In this document: positions 45,675 to 54,613 of the stretch, one piece after another
How positions within the stretch are numbered: the stretch's first letter is position 1
How the letters are laid out: each line of letters opens with the position of its first letter
Source: Verrucomicrobiales bacterium
GTDB lineage: Bacteria; Verrucomicrobiota; Verrucomicrobiia; Verrucomicrobiales; SLCJ01
Length of the DNA stretch: 64,000 nucleotides
Assembly: GCA_024636835.1 (NCBI GenBank)
Contig: JAGXGH010000067.1
Span: 1 to 64,000 of the forward strand
Reading direction: 5' to 3'
Notes under the pieces: model-generated
Seen by the model: the letters and a program-made list of their open reading frames with translations, nothing else
Database searches by the model: none
What the model was told of the DNA's origin: nothing
Made by a program: the position numbers and the translations under genes

Positions 45675-46304
45675 TTAGTGAATCCGCCATGAAGACATCG
45701 CTACCGCAATCAGCAAAAGAGGAATCCCGATAATACAGGCCGTGACGACCTTACCCGCCGTGTCGAGTGTCTTGTGTGCGTCGTATCCCTCCGGACACGC
45801 CCACAGACGCCAAGTCAGCCAGTAGCTCACGATTGGCACGATGAAGTACAGGACACCCCAGCCGGACATCCCCAAATTCTTTAGACGTCGAAGGGTCGCA
45901 AAAAGCAAGCCGCCAAACATCAAGACGACGGCTAGGTTTGATAAATCTGGAATCAGTTCCTCGACGGAACCCGTCACCACTAAGGTTCCAATACAAGCTG
46001 CTGCAAACAGAGCACGCCCGAACCCGCCATGCTTCACCGCAGGCGCTAATGAGCGACTCGTATCAATCGTCGCCGGTGAAACCGCGTAAGGGTTCACCCC
46101 GGCACTTGAGGCAACAGGCGAGTCCGTCAACTCAGAAGAGCCAGCGAACCCGCATTGCGCCAATGTCTTCCACTCATCCATCCCCGTCTTCCAGCAGAGG
46201 TCGACTTCCACGTTCAGATCGCCAGAAGCCACCATTGAAGAAACCGCTTCCGCCGCCATCGGTCCTTCTTGGTTTCCGTTTCTAGCAATATACCATTCTG
46301 CCAT
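45675..46304 (-). CDS. GYF_2 and DUF805-like membrane protein
   Basis: 209 residues. The N-terminal ~50 residues are a GYF_2 (DUF4339) domain (WYIARNGNQEGPMAAEAV, WKTGMDEWKTL). Four hydrophobic segments follow (ALFAAACIGTLVV, NLAVVLMFGGLLFATL, GVLYFIVPIVSYWLT, VVTACIIGIPLLLIAVAM), with RRLKNLGMSGW that recalls DUF805. The function is unknown. It converges on serS. Confidence 0.8.
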   Translation of the reverse strand: MAEWYIARNGNQEGPMAAEAVSSMVASGDLNVEVDLCWKTGMDEWKTLAQCGFAGSSELTDSPVASSAGVNPYAVSPATIDTSRSLAPAVKHGGFGRALFAAACIGTLVVTGSVEELIPDLSNLAVVLMFGGLLFATLRRLKNLGMSGWGVLYFIVPIVSYWLTWRLWACPEGYDAHKTLDTAGKVVTACIIGIPLLLIAVAMSSWRIH

Positions 46305-46431
46305 CCAAGTGATGTAGCCACACTCAATGTCTTCGTCAAGCGAGCATCCAACAATCCAATAAATGCCCTGTGGTTATGGATAACAACCAGGAACCTTGGA
46401 AAGAGAAGTAGCCCCAAAGCTCGCCTGTCCG

Positions 46432-48231
46432 CTACCCCTCCCGCACCAAAACGGTAACGACTCTTAGGCGTATTTCTTCACCTGTATTTTCTTTCGCCGC
46501 TCGCTCCAACTCCTGAACCAGCGCATCGTCAACTGGTGATGAAGACTCCACGGTGAGTTCAACAATGCGCACGCCATTTTTTCGTGGACGCTTGTCGAGT
46601 TCGACCACCGCCACACCCCGCGTCGATGCCACCTCGTTAAGCGCCAGCTCTAAACCCGGTCCGCCCGCAAGCTGATTCAAAATGGCCGAAGAAAGAGGCA
46701 CCATCAGGCCAAGCATCAGAAGCGCACAAGAAATCATCACCCGCTTTGCCCAAAGTCCCTCGGCAGAGGACTTGCCCCTGATCCCGGCAAGATAAAAGTT
46801 GAGGGCACTGCCGAAGACAATCGCCACCACGTTCGTGCCAAAAAGCAACGCCGCCCCCTGGGCCACATCGAACTTCGCCATCGCCAGGCAAATCCCTGTC
46901 GTCGCGATAGGCGGCACCAGCGCGGCAGCGATCGCAACCCCAGCCAGTGCCCCACTCAACTTCGGGCGGGCGAGACAATAACTCGCCGCAATCCCGGAAA
47001 CAAACGCCACCCCCATATCCAGAACACTGGGTTTCCCGCGTGCGGCTAGTTCATTGGTTAGCGAAAACCCCAACCAATCCGAAACCCATCCCGTCAACAA
47101 TCCTATGCCCAAGGCTTCCAGAAACCCATAGGCAACCGACTTCTGACACTGCTTCCACAACAACCAGTTGCCCTGCACCACGGCCAGGCCACCACCAATC
47201 AACGGAGTCATCAACGGAGCAACCAGCATCGCCCCAATGACCACCGCGACACTGTCAGCAATGAGTCCAAGAGACGCAATCAACGTTGCGAGGATCATCA
47301 ACGCCGCAAAATCAAACGACCACCGCGTCTTTTCCTCAACCTCTTCGAACAAGGAAACCCGTTCACTCCTTCGCAGTTGAGGCACATTGACATGCATCAA
47401 ACGCTCCACCGTGTCTCTGATCCGGTGCCCGACCGGGCGCTCACCACGAATCACTGCCACGCTCATTCCGTGTGATCCGCGTATCAGCCGATCGGGCACA
47501 GTGCCAAAAAGCTTTCGCCGAATCGAACTTGCCCCCGAGGCCCCGATCAGCAGCATTCCATATCCACCGGAAGTCACTTCCTCTCGAATCGCACCATACA
47601 CATCGTTGCTAACAATAACCTTCTGGCCAACACCTTCCTTCAAAACGCCCGCTTTTCTCAAATGTCGATCCAGGCGCTTTTGCCCCACATCACCAGAGTC
47701 ATCATCAGCCGCAGGCTCCACAAAAAGTGCCGTCACTTGGTCACCGAAAGCATCCGCCGCGAGTTTCAACCCTTTTCGCGAGTGCGGACCTCCAGAACAA
47801 GGAAGCAACACACGGCCATCTCCCGTAGCTCCTTCGCCAAGTCGCAAGACCATCACCGCGCAAGGCACCTCATCCATCAAGCGTCGCAGCGCTGTCCGGT
47901 ATGGTGTTGGATGATCCAGACGACCTTGAAGAATCAACAGGGTTGGCTTGGTTGAAGCCTGCGCATTAGAAACCGTTCGGAAGACGTTCGCCGTCGTGGT
48001 GATACTCCACTGGACAGATTCCATTTCATCAAGCTGCTTCGCTCCAGCACCATTGAATGCACTCCTTCCGCCGTCTTCCCAGTTCTTCCACAAGGGCTCG
48101 TCAATTCCTGATCCATTAGTGATATGCAGGATCGACAGCTCGGGAGACGCAGTGCCAGCCAGTCGAGAACACCATTCCGTCATCGCATCCAATGAGTTCA
48201 ACTCTCTAACAACCAAAAGAATTTTCGCCAT
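46432..48231 (-). CDS. Universal-stress-like domain fused to a DUF389 membrane protein
   Basis: 599 residues. Residues ~1-280 are two USP-like units (MAKILLVVRELNS; RVLLPCSGGPHSRKGLKLA; YGMLLIGASGASSIRRKLFG, a usual USP ATP loop). Residues ~310-520 are the DUF389 domain with six membrane segments (SVAVVIGAMLVAPLMTPLIG, VAIAAALVPPIATTGICLAM). A cytoplasmic tail ends the chain. DUF389 proteins have been linked to transport, but the substrate is not known. The USP part could couple it to ATP or stress state. Confidence 0.88.
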   Translation of the reverse strand: MAKILLVVRELNSLDAMTEWCSRLAGTASPELSILHITNGSGIDEPLWKNWEDGGRSAFNGAGAKQLDEMESVQWSITTTANVFRTVSNAQASTKPTLLILQGRLDHPTPYRTALRRLMDEVPCAVMVLRLGEGATGDGRVLLPCSGGPHSRKGLKLAADAFGDQVTALFVEPAADDDSGDVGQKRLDRHLRKAGVLKEGVGQKVIVSNDVYGAIREEVTSGGYGMLLIGASGASSIRRKLFGTVPDRLIRGSHGMSVAVIRGERPVGHRIRDTVERLMHVNVPQLRRSERVSLFEEVEEKTRWSFDFAALMILATLIASLGLIADSVAVVIGAMLVAPLMTPLIGGGLAVVQGNWLLWKQCQKSVAYGFLEALGIGLLTGWVSDWLGFSLTNELAARGKPSVLDMGVAFVSGIAASYCLARPKLSGALAGVAIAAALVPPIATTGICLAMAKFDVAQGAALLFGTNVVAIVFGSALNFYLAGIRGKSSAEGLWAKRVMISCALLMLGLMVPLSSAILNQLAGGPGLELALNEVASTRGVAVVELDKRPRKNGVRIVELTVESSSPVDDALVQELERAAKENTGEEIRLRVVTVLVREG

Positions 48232-48376
48232 GACCAGTATTCGTTTTTTCGCCTTTTATCCCGACTGCAAAAACATACTCTTAGCAAACCGAGCGGATCC
48301 AGCCTTTCTCCACATATTTTGTCACAAAAACTTACCGAACAATCCATTCAGACAGCATCAATTGAGAAGAACCACT

Positions 48377-49291
48377 TCACCGCAACTCCACATCGTCCCA
48401 CGACGCCGGATCCTCAATCGCCTCGAGATGGGTGAACACCGAGGCACCAGGCAAGGCAACCACCACCGCCGCCTCAACTTCTTCGATCAGGTCGTGCCCG
48501 CGACGCACCGTCCAGTCGCCGGGAACCAGCACATGCATCGACACAAACCTACGTGTCGCTGCGCGACGGGTGCGTACAGCATGAAAATCAATCCCACGCG
48601 CACGGTATACATCGAGCGCAGCATCCACCGCAGCGCGCTCCGCCTCCGGTAGCGCCTCGTCCATCAGGCCACCAACCGATTGGCGGATCATCCCCACACC
48701 AGTCCAGCCAACATGCACCGCCAGCACCATCGCGACCAATGGGTCAAGGATCGTCCATCCCGTGATGGCCACCAGCGCGATGGCGACGATCACACCACCC
48801 GTCGTCCACACGTCGGTGAGCAAATGCTTGCCGCTCGCTTCCAGGGTGACTGAGCGCTCCTCTCGACTAACGCGAAGCAAACCCAAGCCCACCACCAAGT
48901 TGACCAAAGCCGCCACTCCCGCAGCGATCATCCCAAAACCCAACTGCGTGAGCTCAACGGGATGAATCAGATGATCAACCGCCGTCCACCCGATCGCCAC
49001 CGCGCCACCGATCACCAAAAGCCCTTCGATCGCGCTGGAAAAATACTCCGCCTTCTCGTGACCAAAAGCATGGTTCGAATCCGCCGGCTTCACCGAGATC
49101 CGCAACATCCACAACGCGATCAGCGCTCCCGCCAGGTTCACAAACGACTCCAGCGCATCAGACAACAAACCGACCGATCCCGTCAGCCACCAAGCATATC
49201 CCTTGATGAGGATGGTCACCACCGAAGCCAACACCGCCACCAACGCCCAGCGAAGCAGGCGTTGGTGATGTCTTGAAGATGGCGCAGTCAT
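48377..49291 (-). CDS. Cation diffusion facilitator (CDF) metal exporter
   Basis: 304 residues. Six membrane helices and a C-terminal ferredoxin-like domain. The metal site motif is seen as LLSDALESFVNL in TM2, with HAFGHEKAEYFSS before TM3 and TDVWTT in TM5. It exports a divalent metal such as Zn2+ or Mn2+ in exchange for protons; the metal is not certain. A 145-base gap separates it from the DUF389 gene. Confidence 0.92.
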   Translation of the reverse strand: MTAPSSRHHQRLLRWALVAVLASVVTILIKGYAWWLTGSVGLLSDALESFVNLAGALIALWMLRISVKPADSNHAFGHEKAEYFSSAIEGLLVIGGAVAIGWTAVDHLIHPVELTQLGFGMIAAGVAALVNLVVGLGLLRVSREERSVTLEASGKHLLTDVWTTGGVIVAIALVAITGWTILDPLVAMVLAVHVGWTGVGMIRQSVGGLMDEALPEAERAAVDAALDVYRARGIDFHAVRTRRAATRRFVSMHVLVPGDWTVRRGHDLIEEVEAAVVVALPGASVFTHLEAIEDPASWDDVELR

Positions 49292-49377
49292 GGTTGGAAT
49301 GGATCAACCACCTTGGCAGCTTCTCGCAGAGGTTTCCAGAAAATCACACCACCGATAGCAGATAACCTTCGTCTCCC

Positions 49378-49403
49378 GTAGCCACACTTGTGAAAGTGTG
49401 GCC
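49378..49403 (+). repeat. GTAG-type REP (family E, copy 1)
   Basis: Head GTAG, then a perfect stem-loop CCACACTT-GTGA-AAGTGTGG. Reverse copies with compensating changes lie at 53989-54014 and 62805-62830. Confidence 0.7.
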
Positions 49404-49506
49404 GAGCGATCATCACCTCACGAAAAATCGTCCAACCCTCCAAAAAGCACTCGCTCTATCCACCCTCATTTCCCACGCTCTAACACAGTGATCCCATAAG
49501 GCGCCA

Positions 49507-49789
49507 GATGCGAATGGCACTGTTTTAAGCGGTAGTTTCAGCGAATTGCGAACACAGCCTACACGGGCGGGGACGCCCGCTCTTTTTTGGATTACCGCTT
49601 TTGGAGCGGGTGCCTCCAGGCTCCCGCTGGGTGAGGGGGCATGCTCTTAAGTGTTCGAATTAGGGTATACGCTTTACTTGTGTAGTTCGGGCGCTTGGCA
49701 GGCTGCGGCGTCACCCTGCGGAGGCCTGGAGACCTCCGCTCCTTGATCAATCAAGCCGGCGGCACGCTTAAAACAGCGCCATTCGCGTC
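49507..49789. mobile_element. MITE-like non-coding element with 25-bp terminal inverted repeats
   Basis: The ends 49507-49531 and 49765-49789 are inverted copies (GCGAATGGC-A/G-CTGTTTTAAGCG core) that match at 23 of 25 positions. Inside are three hairpins: CGGGCG-GGGA-CGCCCG followed by six T (49564-49588, terminator-like), a pair of GCGGG/CCCGC arms around GCCTCCAGGC, and a GGAGGCC/GACCTCC type hairpin. No ORF with coding character is present. The whole 552-bp gap between the CDF gene and the lipoprotein gene holds only this element and the GTAG-REP. Confidence 0.6.
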
Positions 49790-49843
49790 AGATGCCAAAA
49801 CTGGCAATGAGATCGAATGATTGAATACTGGCTGAGTTGCAGA

Positions 49844-50380
49844 TCACTCTACTATTATTTCCTGTTCATCGGAGCCTTCGATCTTATACATAGCTTCCAG
49901 TTCGTAGCCAATCTTATCCATCTCCTCGTCCTGCATGGCATTTTCCATAACCTTGCCAATAGCTTCGGCCTCCGGATTTTCGCTCATGCCCATCATTGCC
50001 TCCATCATGGAAGGACCAGCCTTTTCCTGAGCCTCATCCATGATCTTGTTGACTGCAGCTTTATCTTCATCTGAAGGAGCTGGGAGGGCCTTAGCCGCCT
50101 TAAGGAGGTCTTTCATCTTGGCTTTGCGTTCCGGCACTTTAGCGGCAAAGGCCTCAGCGCTTTCCACATCCTTGACACTGACCATACCGGTCATCATCTC
50201 GCTCATAATTTCAGCCATCTCCTGGCCGATTTCCACATGACTTTTGACAGATGCCGAAGCTGAATCGACATCTTCGGTATCACTCGAAGCGGAATCTTCT
50301 TTGTCCCCGTCGCCGCAGGAAACAAGGGCGAGGGGGGAGATGAACAGGGCGAAAACAGTGATTATATGTTTTAATTTCAT
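49844..50380 (-). CDS. Lipoprotein of unknown function, Met/Glu-rich helical
   Basis: 178 residues from the ATG at 50380. Lipoprotein signal MKLKHIITVFALFISPLALV then lipobox LVSC. The mature part starts with a Ser/Asp-rich linker, followed by helices rich in Met, Glu and Ala (QEMAEIMSEMMTGMV, GPSMMEAMMGMSENPE). The Met clusters could bind copper-like metals, but this is a guess; it lies one gene away from a metal exporter. No family is recognised. Confidence 0.7.
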   Translation of the reverse strand: MKLKHIITVFALFISPLALVSCGDGDKEDSASSDTEDVDSASASVKSHVEIGQEMAEIMSEMMTGMVSVKDVESAEAFAAKVPERKAKMKDLLKAAKALPAPSDEDKAAVNKIMDEAQEKAGPSMMEAMMGMSENPEAEAIGKVMENAMQDEEMDKIGYELEAMYKIEGSDEQEIIVE

Positions 50381-50594
50381 AGGTGTTTTAAATGAGATTT
50401 GAGTCAAAATAAACCATCGCGCTAGCCATCGCGATGATTAAATCTGCTTATTTACGAGTATCAAATAAGAAACAAGCTAGACAAAAGCGCCAGAACAATG
50501 CGAACTGCAGAAGTCGAAAGGGGTCAAACGTAGAATATAGAATCTAAAAGGGATTTGGTGCCATTCGGGCCAGTGACTTTGAAAGAATGGTTTG

Positions 50595-51218
50595 CTAATG
50601 GCTAGTGACCAAGATGTCGGTACCCATCTTCATCGCAACCATCAGAAGCAGCAGCGCAAAGGCACCGTTGATCCAGCGACGCGCAGCAAAATACCGTTCG
50701 CGCATGCGTTTCGACTGCAAAACCACAACCCACAGCCCCCACAAGCAAAGCCCTTCGATCACAATCACCGCGGCCATCGCGACCGACCACCACCCCAAGG
50801 CATCGCCAGAAGTAAACAACGCGATAAGTGTGGCAAAAAACACCATGACCTTCGGATTGAGTAAGTTGGTCATCAAGCCACGGCGGAAGTTCTGCCCGAG
50901 AGCACCCGTCGACTCCGACTTTTCTTGGGAATCGCCATCATCACGAAAAACCTGCCACGCCAGCCACAGCAGATAAACCGCACCTACCGCCTGAATCGCT
51001 CGCCACACTTCGGGCTGAGTCCTCATCAACACACTCACCGAGGTGACCGCCAGCGTCGCATGAACCACTAGACCAGTGGTGATCCCCGCAACACAAGCCA
51101 TCGCTGCGGATCGCCCACACGCAAGAGCCGTACGCGTAATCAAAATCATATCCGGCCCTGGGCTAAACTGCCCAACCGCCAAAACCAAGGCGAACGCCAA
51201 CAGATCGCCACCCGTCAT
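50595..51218 (-). CDS. LysE-family amino acid exporter
   Basis: 207 residues, the usual length, with six hydrophobic segments. The family motif QFSPGPDMILITRTAL near the start and the GRSAAMACVAGITTGL segment are typical of LysE/RhtB proteins. It exports an amino acid or related compound; the substrate is not known. The 214-base gap before it, up to the lipoprotein gene, shows nothing clear. Confidence 0.9.
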   Translation of the reverse strand: MTGGDLLAFALVLAVGQFSPGPDMILITRTALACGRSAAMACVAGITTGLVVHATLAVTSVSVLMRTQPEVWRAIQAVGAVYLLWLAWQVFRDDGDSQEKSESTGALGQNFRRGLMTNLLNPKVMVFFATLIALFTSGDALGWWSVAMAAVIVIEGLCLWGLWVVVLQSKRMRERYFAARRWINGAFALLLLMVAMKMGTDILVTSH

Positions 51219-51362
51219 AATGCCGGAGTCAATGGTTCAGCGTGGGCTTGGATAACGATTCGCCTTGGTTTCATAGCCAGAAAAGTCATAAATAGGAGTG
51301 GTTCGCACATCAATGAGAATTGCAACCAATCCCCGGGCCTAAGATCAAAACGTATCTCGTTC

Positions 51363-52118
51363 ATGCGCAAAGTCCTCACATTTCTCACTCTTGCCTTGCT
51401 GTGTTCACCGCTCACAGCATCGCCCATCCCCAAGGACACGCGCCAGCTCGTCGTCGCCGTCGCAGCGGATTGGAATTCCACCAGCGCCCAGCTATGGATG
51501 CTCCAACGCAGCGGCAAAGGAAAATCGTGGCAACTCGCCGCAGGCCCAGTTCCAACAAAGCTTGGACGCACCGGACTCGTCTGGGGGCGCGGTCTTCATA
51601 CACCTCCTCGCGGAGCCACCTTAAAGAAAGAGGGCGATGGTAAAACCCCGTGCGGTGCATTCGCTATCGGGCAATCCTACGGCACGCTCGACCCGCAAAC
51701 CGTCAAGCTGCGTAATAATATGATCTATGTCCACATCGGCCCGAGCGACCTGTGGGTGGAGGATGTGAATTCAGAATATTACAACCGTCATATACGACTT
51801 CCGGATGGACGCACGCCCAATACCGAGTGGGAGAAAAAGCAGCAAATGCGGCTCAACGACGACGCGCACAAGCTCAAACTCTTCATCGCCCACAACGCGC
51901 TACCCAACATCGTGCGCGGCGCGGGTAGTGCGATCTTTTTTCATATCTGGCGCGACAATGGTGGACGCCCTACAGCTGGGTGCACCGCGATGCCGGAAAC
52001 GTCACTCCGCCAATTAATCGCGTGGATCGACCCGGCATCAAAGCCTGTTTACGTGATCCTTCCACGCTCAGAATACGTGCGCCTCGCTCGCTCGTGGGGC
52101 TTGCCGAAGCTGTTTTGA
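51363..52118 (+). CDS. Exported L,D-transpeptidase (YkuD-like)
   Basis: 251 residues. A signal peptide (VLTFLTLALLCSPLTAS) precedes a YkuD-type domain with the active-site pattern FFHIWRDNGGRPTAGCTAMP (catalytic Cys, with His upstream) and the GDGKTPCGAFAIG loop. It crosslinks peptidoglycan stems or attaches proteins to them. It stands apart from cell wall gene clusters. Confidence 0.88.
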   Translation: MRKVLTFLTLALLCSPLTASPIPKDTRQLVVAVAADWNSTSAQLWMLQRSGKGKSWQLAAGPVPTKLGRTGLVWGRGLHTPPRGATLKKEGDGKTPCGAFAIGQSYGTLDPQTVKLRNNMIYVHIGPSDLWVEDVNSEYYNRHIRLPDGRTPNTEWEKKQQMRLNDDAHKLKLFIAHNALPNIVRGAGSAIFFHIWRDNGGRPTAGCTAMPETSLRQLIAWIDPASKPVYVILPRSEYVRLARSWGLPKLF

Positions 52119-52219
52119 ATTTTTTTTTGCAGATTCATGTCACATCTTGATAACCGCTAACGAACAGTGAACAGAGAGCCCTCACCGATAAGGGCGCAAG
52201 CCATAAACAAACAGCCCCC

Positions 52220-53650
52220 ATGAAACTACCACTCGCTATTTCCGCCGGCGCCTTACTCGCCACCACCTTGTGTGCCGAGCCCGCCATCACCATCTACAAT
52301 CAAAACTTCGCTGTCGTTCGCGACACGGTGCCACTCGACCTTCAGGCCGGCACCAACGAAGTGACCTTCTCCGGCATGACCGCGCAGGCGGAGACCGATT
52401 CGGTGATCCTCCGCGATCCGGACTCCAAGGTTGCCTTTCAAATCCTCGAACAGTCTTACCGCAATGATCCTGTCACCCAAGAGCTGATGCTCTCGCTCAA
52501 CGAAGGCAAAACCATTGATTTCTTCGTTCGCGAAACCAATAAGCCAGACCGCACCATCCAAGGGAAAATCATCCGTAGCGGATACGGAAGCGGTGGACAA
52601 AACCGCACGCAACCCGTGATCGAGGTCGAAGGAAAAATTCAGTTCGGTTTGCCCGGGCAGCCAATTTTTCCTGCGCTCGGAGATGACACTATCCTCAACC
52701 CCACACTGAGTTGGACTCTCAACTCGGCAAGTACCGCGAAATTCGAGGCAGAAATCGCTTACCTTACCGGCGGGATGAGCTGGAAATCCGACTACAACAT
52801 CGTCGCCAGCGACAATTCGGATATGGTCGATATTGTTGGGTGGATTACCTTCAACAACCAGAGCGGCGCCTCATTCGACAGCGCCACCGTCAAACTGATG
52901 GCGGGCGACGTGAACCGCATCCAACCGCAAAATCACAGACCACGCCGCGAAGTAATGATGATGGAAGCGAGGTCGGACATGGCACCAGCAGTGACTGAAA
53001 AATCCTTCGATGAGTTTCACCTCTACACCATTGGACGCAAAGTCACCTTGCGCGACAAAGAAACGAAACAAGTGGAGTTCATCCGCGCCACCGGTGTAAA
53101 AGCACCGAAAATCTACGTCTATGATGGTATCTCCCATAGCTACGGTAACACGCCACAATACCGTGGGAACGGTCGATTTGGCGGAGCGGAAAACACGAAG
53201 GTGTGGACCTTGCGTGAGTTCAAAAACTCCGAAGACAATAATCTCGGCATGGCATTGCCCAAAGGCCGTCTACGCTTCTATCAACAGGACGAAGACCGTC
53301 AGCTTGAATTCATCGGCGAGAACGAAATCGACCACACTCCGAAGAACGAGACGATTAAGGTCTATACCGGCAACGCCTTCGACATCGTCGGCGAGCGCCG
53401 TACCGTGGATTTCAATGTCGATACTTCAAATAAAGTTCTCAGCGAGAGCTTCGAGATCAAACTCCGCAACCACAAAGAAACCGCTGTCGAAGTGCGCGTC
53501 GTCGAGCACCTGAACCGCTACGCAAACTGGGAACTGATCGAGAAGTCGGACGAGTTCACTAAAATCGATGCCACCACCATTGAGTTCCGCGTCACCATCC
53601 AACCTGACGAAGAAAAAGTCGTGACCTACAAGTCACGCTACACTTGGTAG
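52220..53650 (+). CDS. Exported DUF4139 protein
   Basis: 476 residues. Signal peptide (LPLAISAGALLATTLCA). The C-terminal half is a DUF4139 beta domain (WKSDYNIVASDNSDMVDIVGW, FNNQSGASFDSATVKLMAGDV) and ends VVTYKSRYTW, the typical close of the family. The N-terminal part (ITIYNQNFAVVRDTVPLDL) matches the usual first strand. The function is unknown. A terminator follows 22 bases after the stop. Confidence 0.88.
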   Translation: MKLPLAISAGALLATTLCAEPAITIYNQNFAVVRDTVPLDLQAGTNEVTFSGMTAQAETDSVILRDPDSKVAFQILEQSYRNDPVTQELMLSLNEGKTIDFFVRETNKPDRTIQGKIIRSGYGSGGQNRTQPVIEVEGKIQFGLPGQPIFPALGDDTILNPTLSWTLNSASTAKFEAEIAYLTGGMSWKSDYNIVASDNSDMVDIVGWITFNNQSGASFDSATVKLMAGDVNRIQPQNHRPRREVMMMEARSDMAPAVTEKSFDEFHLYTIGRKVTLRDKETKQVEFIRATGVKAPKIYVYDGISHSYGNTPQYRGNGRFGGAENTKVWTLREFKNSEDNNLGMALPKGRLRFYQQDEDRQLEFIGENEIDHTPKNETIKVYTGNAFDIVGERRTVDFNVDTSNKVLSESFEIKLRNHKETAVEVRVVEHLNRYANWELIEKSDEFTKIDATTIEFRVTIQPDEEKVVTYKSRYTW

Positions 53651-53671
53651 GAGATACGAATTATTACTCAA

Positions 53672-53704
53672 CTGGGGCGGCTATCATGCTGCCTCAGTTT
53701 TTTT
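53672..53704 (+). terminator. Rho-independent terminator after the DUF4139 gene
   Basis: Stem CTGGGGCGGC with GCTGCCTCAG (two G-T pairs) around the loop TATCAT, followed by seven T. Confidence 0.85.
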
Positions 53705-53733
53705 ATGTCTCGAATCTACGCGGTGAACCGAAC

Positions 53734-53887
<154 letters not shown>

Positions 53888-53988
53888 TCCTTAGCTCCGC
53901 CTCTGTAATCAACGTTTGTTACGCAGCGATGTAAGCTGAACACTTGGGTGGAGAGGCTTCATCAGTCCAAGTCCCTTCCACACCGCAC

Positions 53989-54014
53989 AGCCACTTTTTC
54001 ACAAAAGTAGCTAC
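53989..54014 (-). repeat. GTAG-type REP (family E, copy 2)
   Basis: On the minus strand: head GTAG then CTACTTTTGTGAAAAAGTGG. The stem is changed relative to the other copies but still pairs. Confidence 0.6.
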
Positions 54015-54060
54015 CTTGGAAACAGCGTGGTAAAGAACGCTTGCTTGCAAAATATTATCA

Positions 54061-54384
54061 TCAAGGAGCTTGAAGAGCTTTGCGTTCCGCTGTGTCTGGA
54101 ACATGCTGCCAAAACCCATTCGACGTCGGCACTTTCGGCTGGCCCTTTTCTTCAGTGACTACACGGACGGCCGTCTCTCCCCAAGTTTCAATTTCATTCA
54201 CCGCACGCTCTGGCCCAGCTACGCAGGCCGCTGTCGCCAGGGCGTCGCTCAAGGTTGCAGTTTCTGCAGTCACACTCGCAGCAATAGGCTGAGTCAGCCC
54301 GAGTCCGGTGGATGGCTCGAGAATATGGGAATAGCTTACGCCGTCGATTTTCACTCCGAAATTGATAACAACTCGGTATTCCAA
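54061..54384 (-). pseudogene. apbE: C-terminal remnant of FAD:protein FMN transferase (ApbE)
   Basis: About 107 residues with the ApbE C-terminal pattern: KIDGVSYSHILEPSTGLG, then SVTAETATLSDALATAACVAGPE. The frame is closed upstream at 54393, and the N-terminal two thirds of the ~300-residue family are missing. The 220 bases up to the divergent transporter gene code for nothing I recognise. It is a dead fragment in the same decay zone as gdhA. Confidence 0.75.
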
Positions 54385-54613
54385 AATTAGATTCTATCCT
54401 CTACGATTCTCTCCACAAGTCGTGGACGATACCGCACCATCAACGCGAATCGATAGACCGTTTCTTTCACCATGTGAGCCCAACTCGCCACTAGAGCGTG
54501 CTTGACCTCTTTCGAACAAACCGCTTCAAATACCGCACGCTCTTGAGTTCGGTGAAATTTCCGCCTGCCGATTACCGTTTTCAGCCATCTCCTACATCCA
54601 AACGACCACACCC

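Noticed and set aside
49640-49700. tRNA-like GTTCGAAT element
   Set aside because: No acceptor stem, anticodon arm or CCA-adjacent pairing can be drawn around it; it lies inside the MITE-like element.
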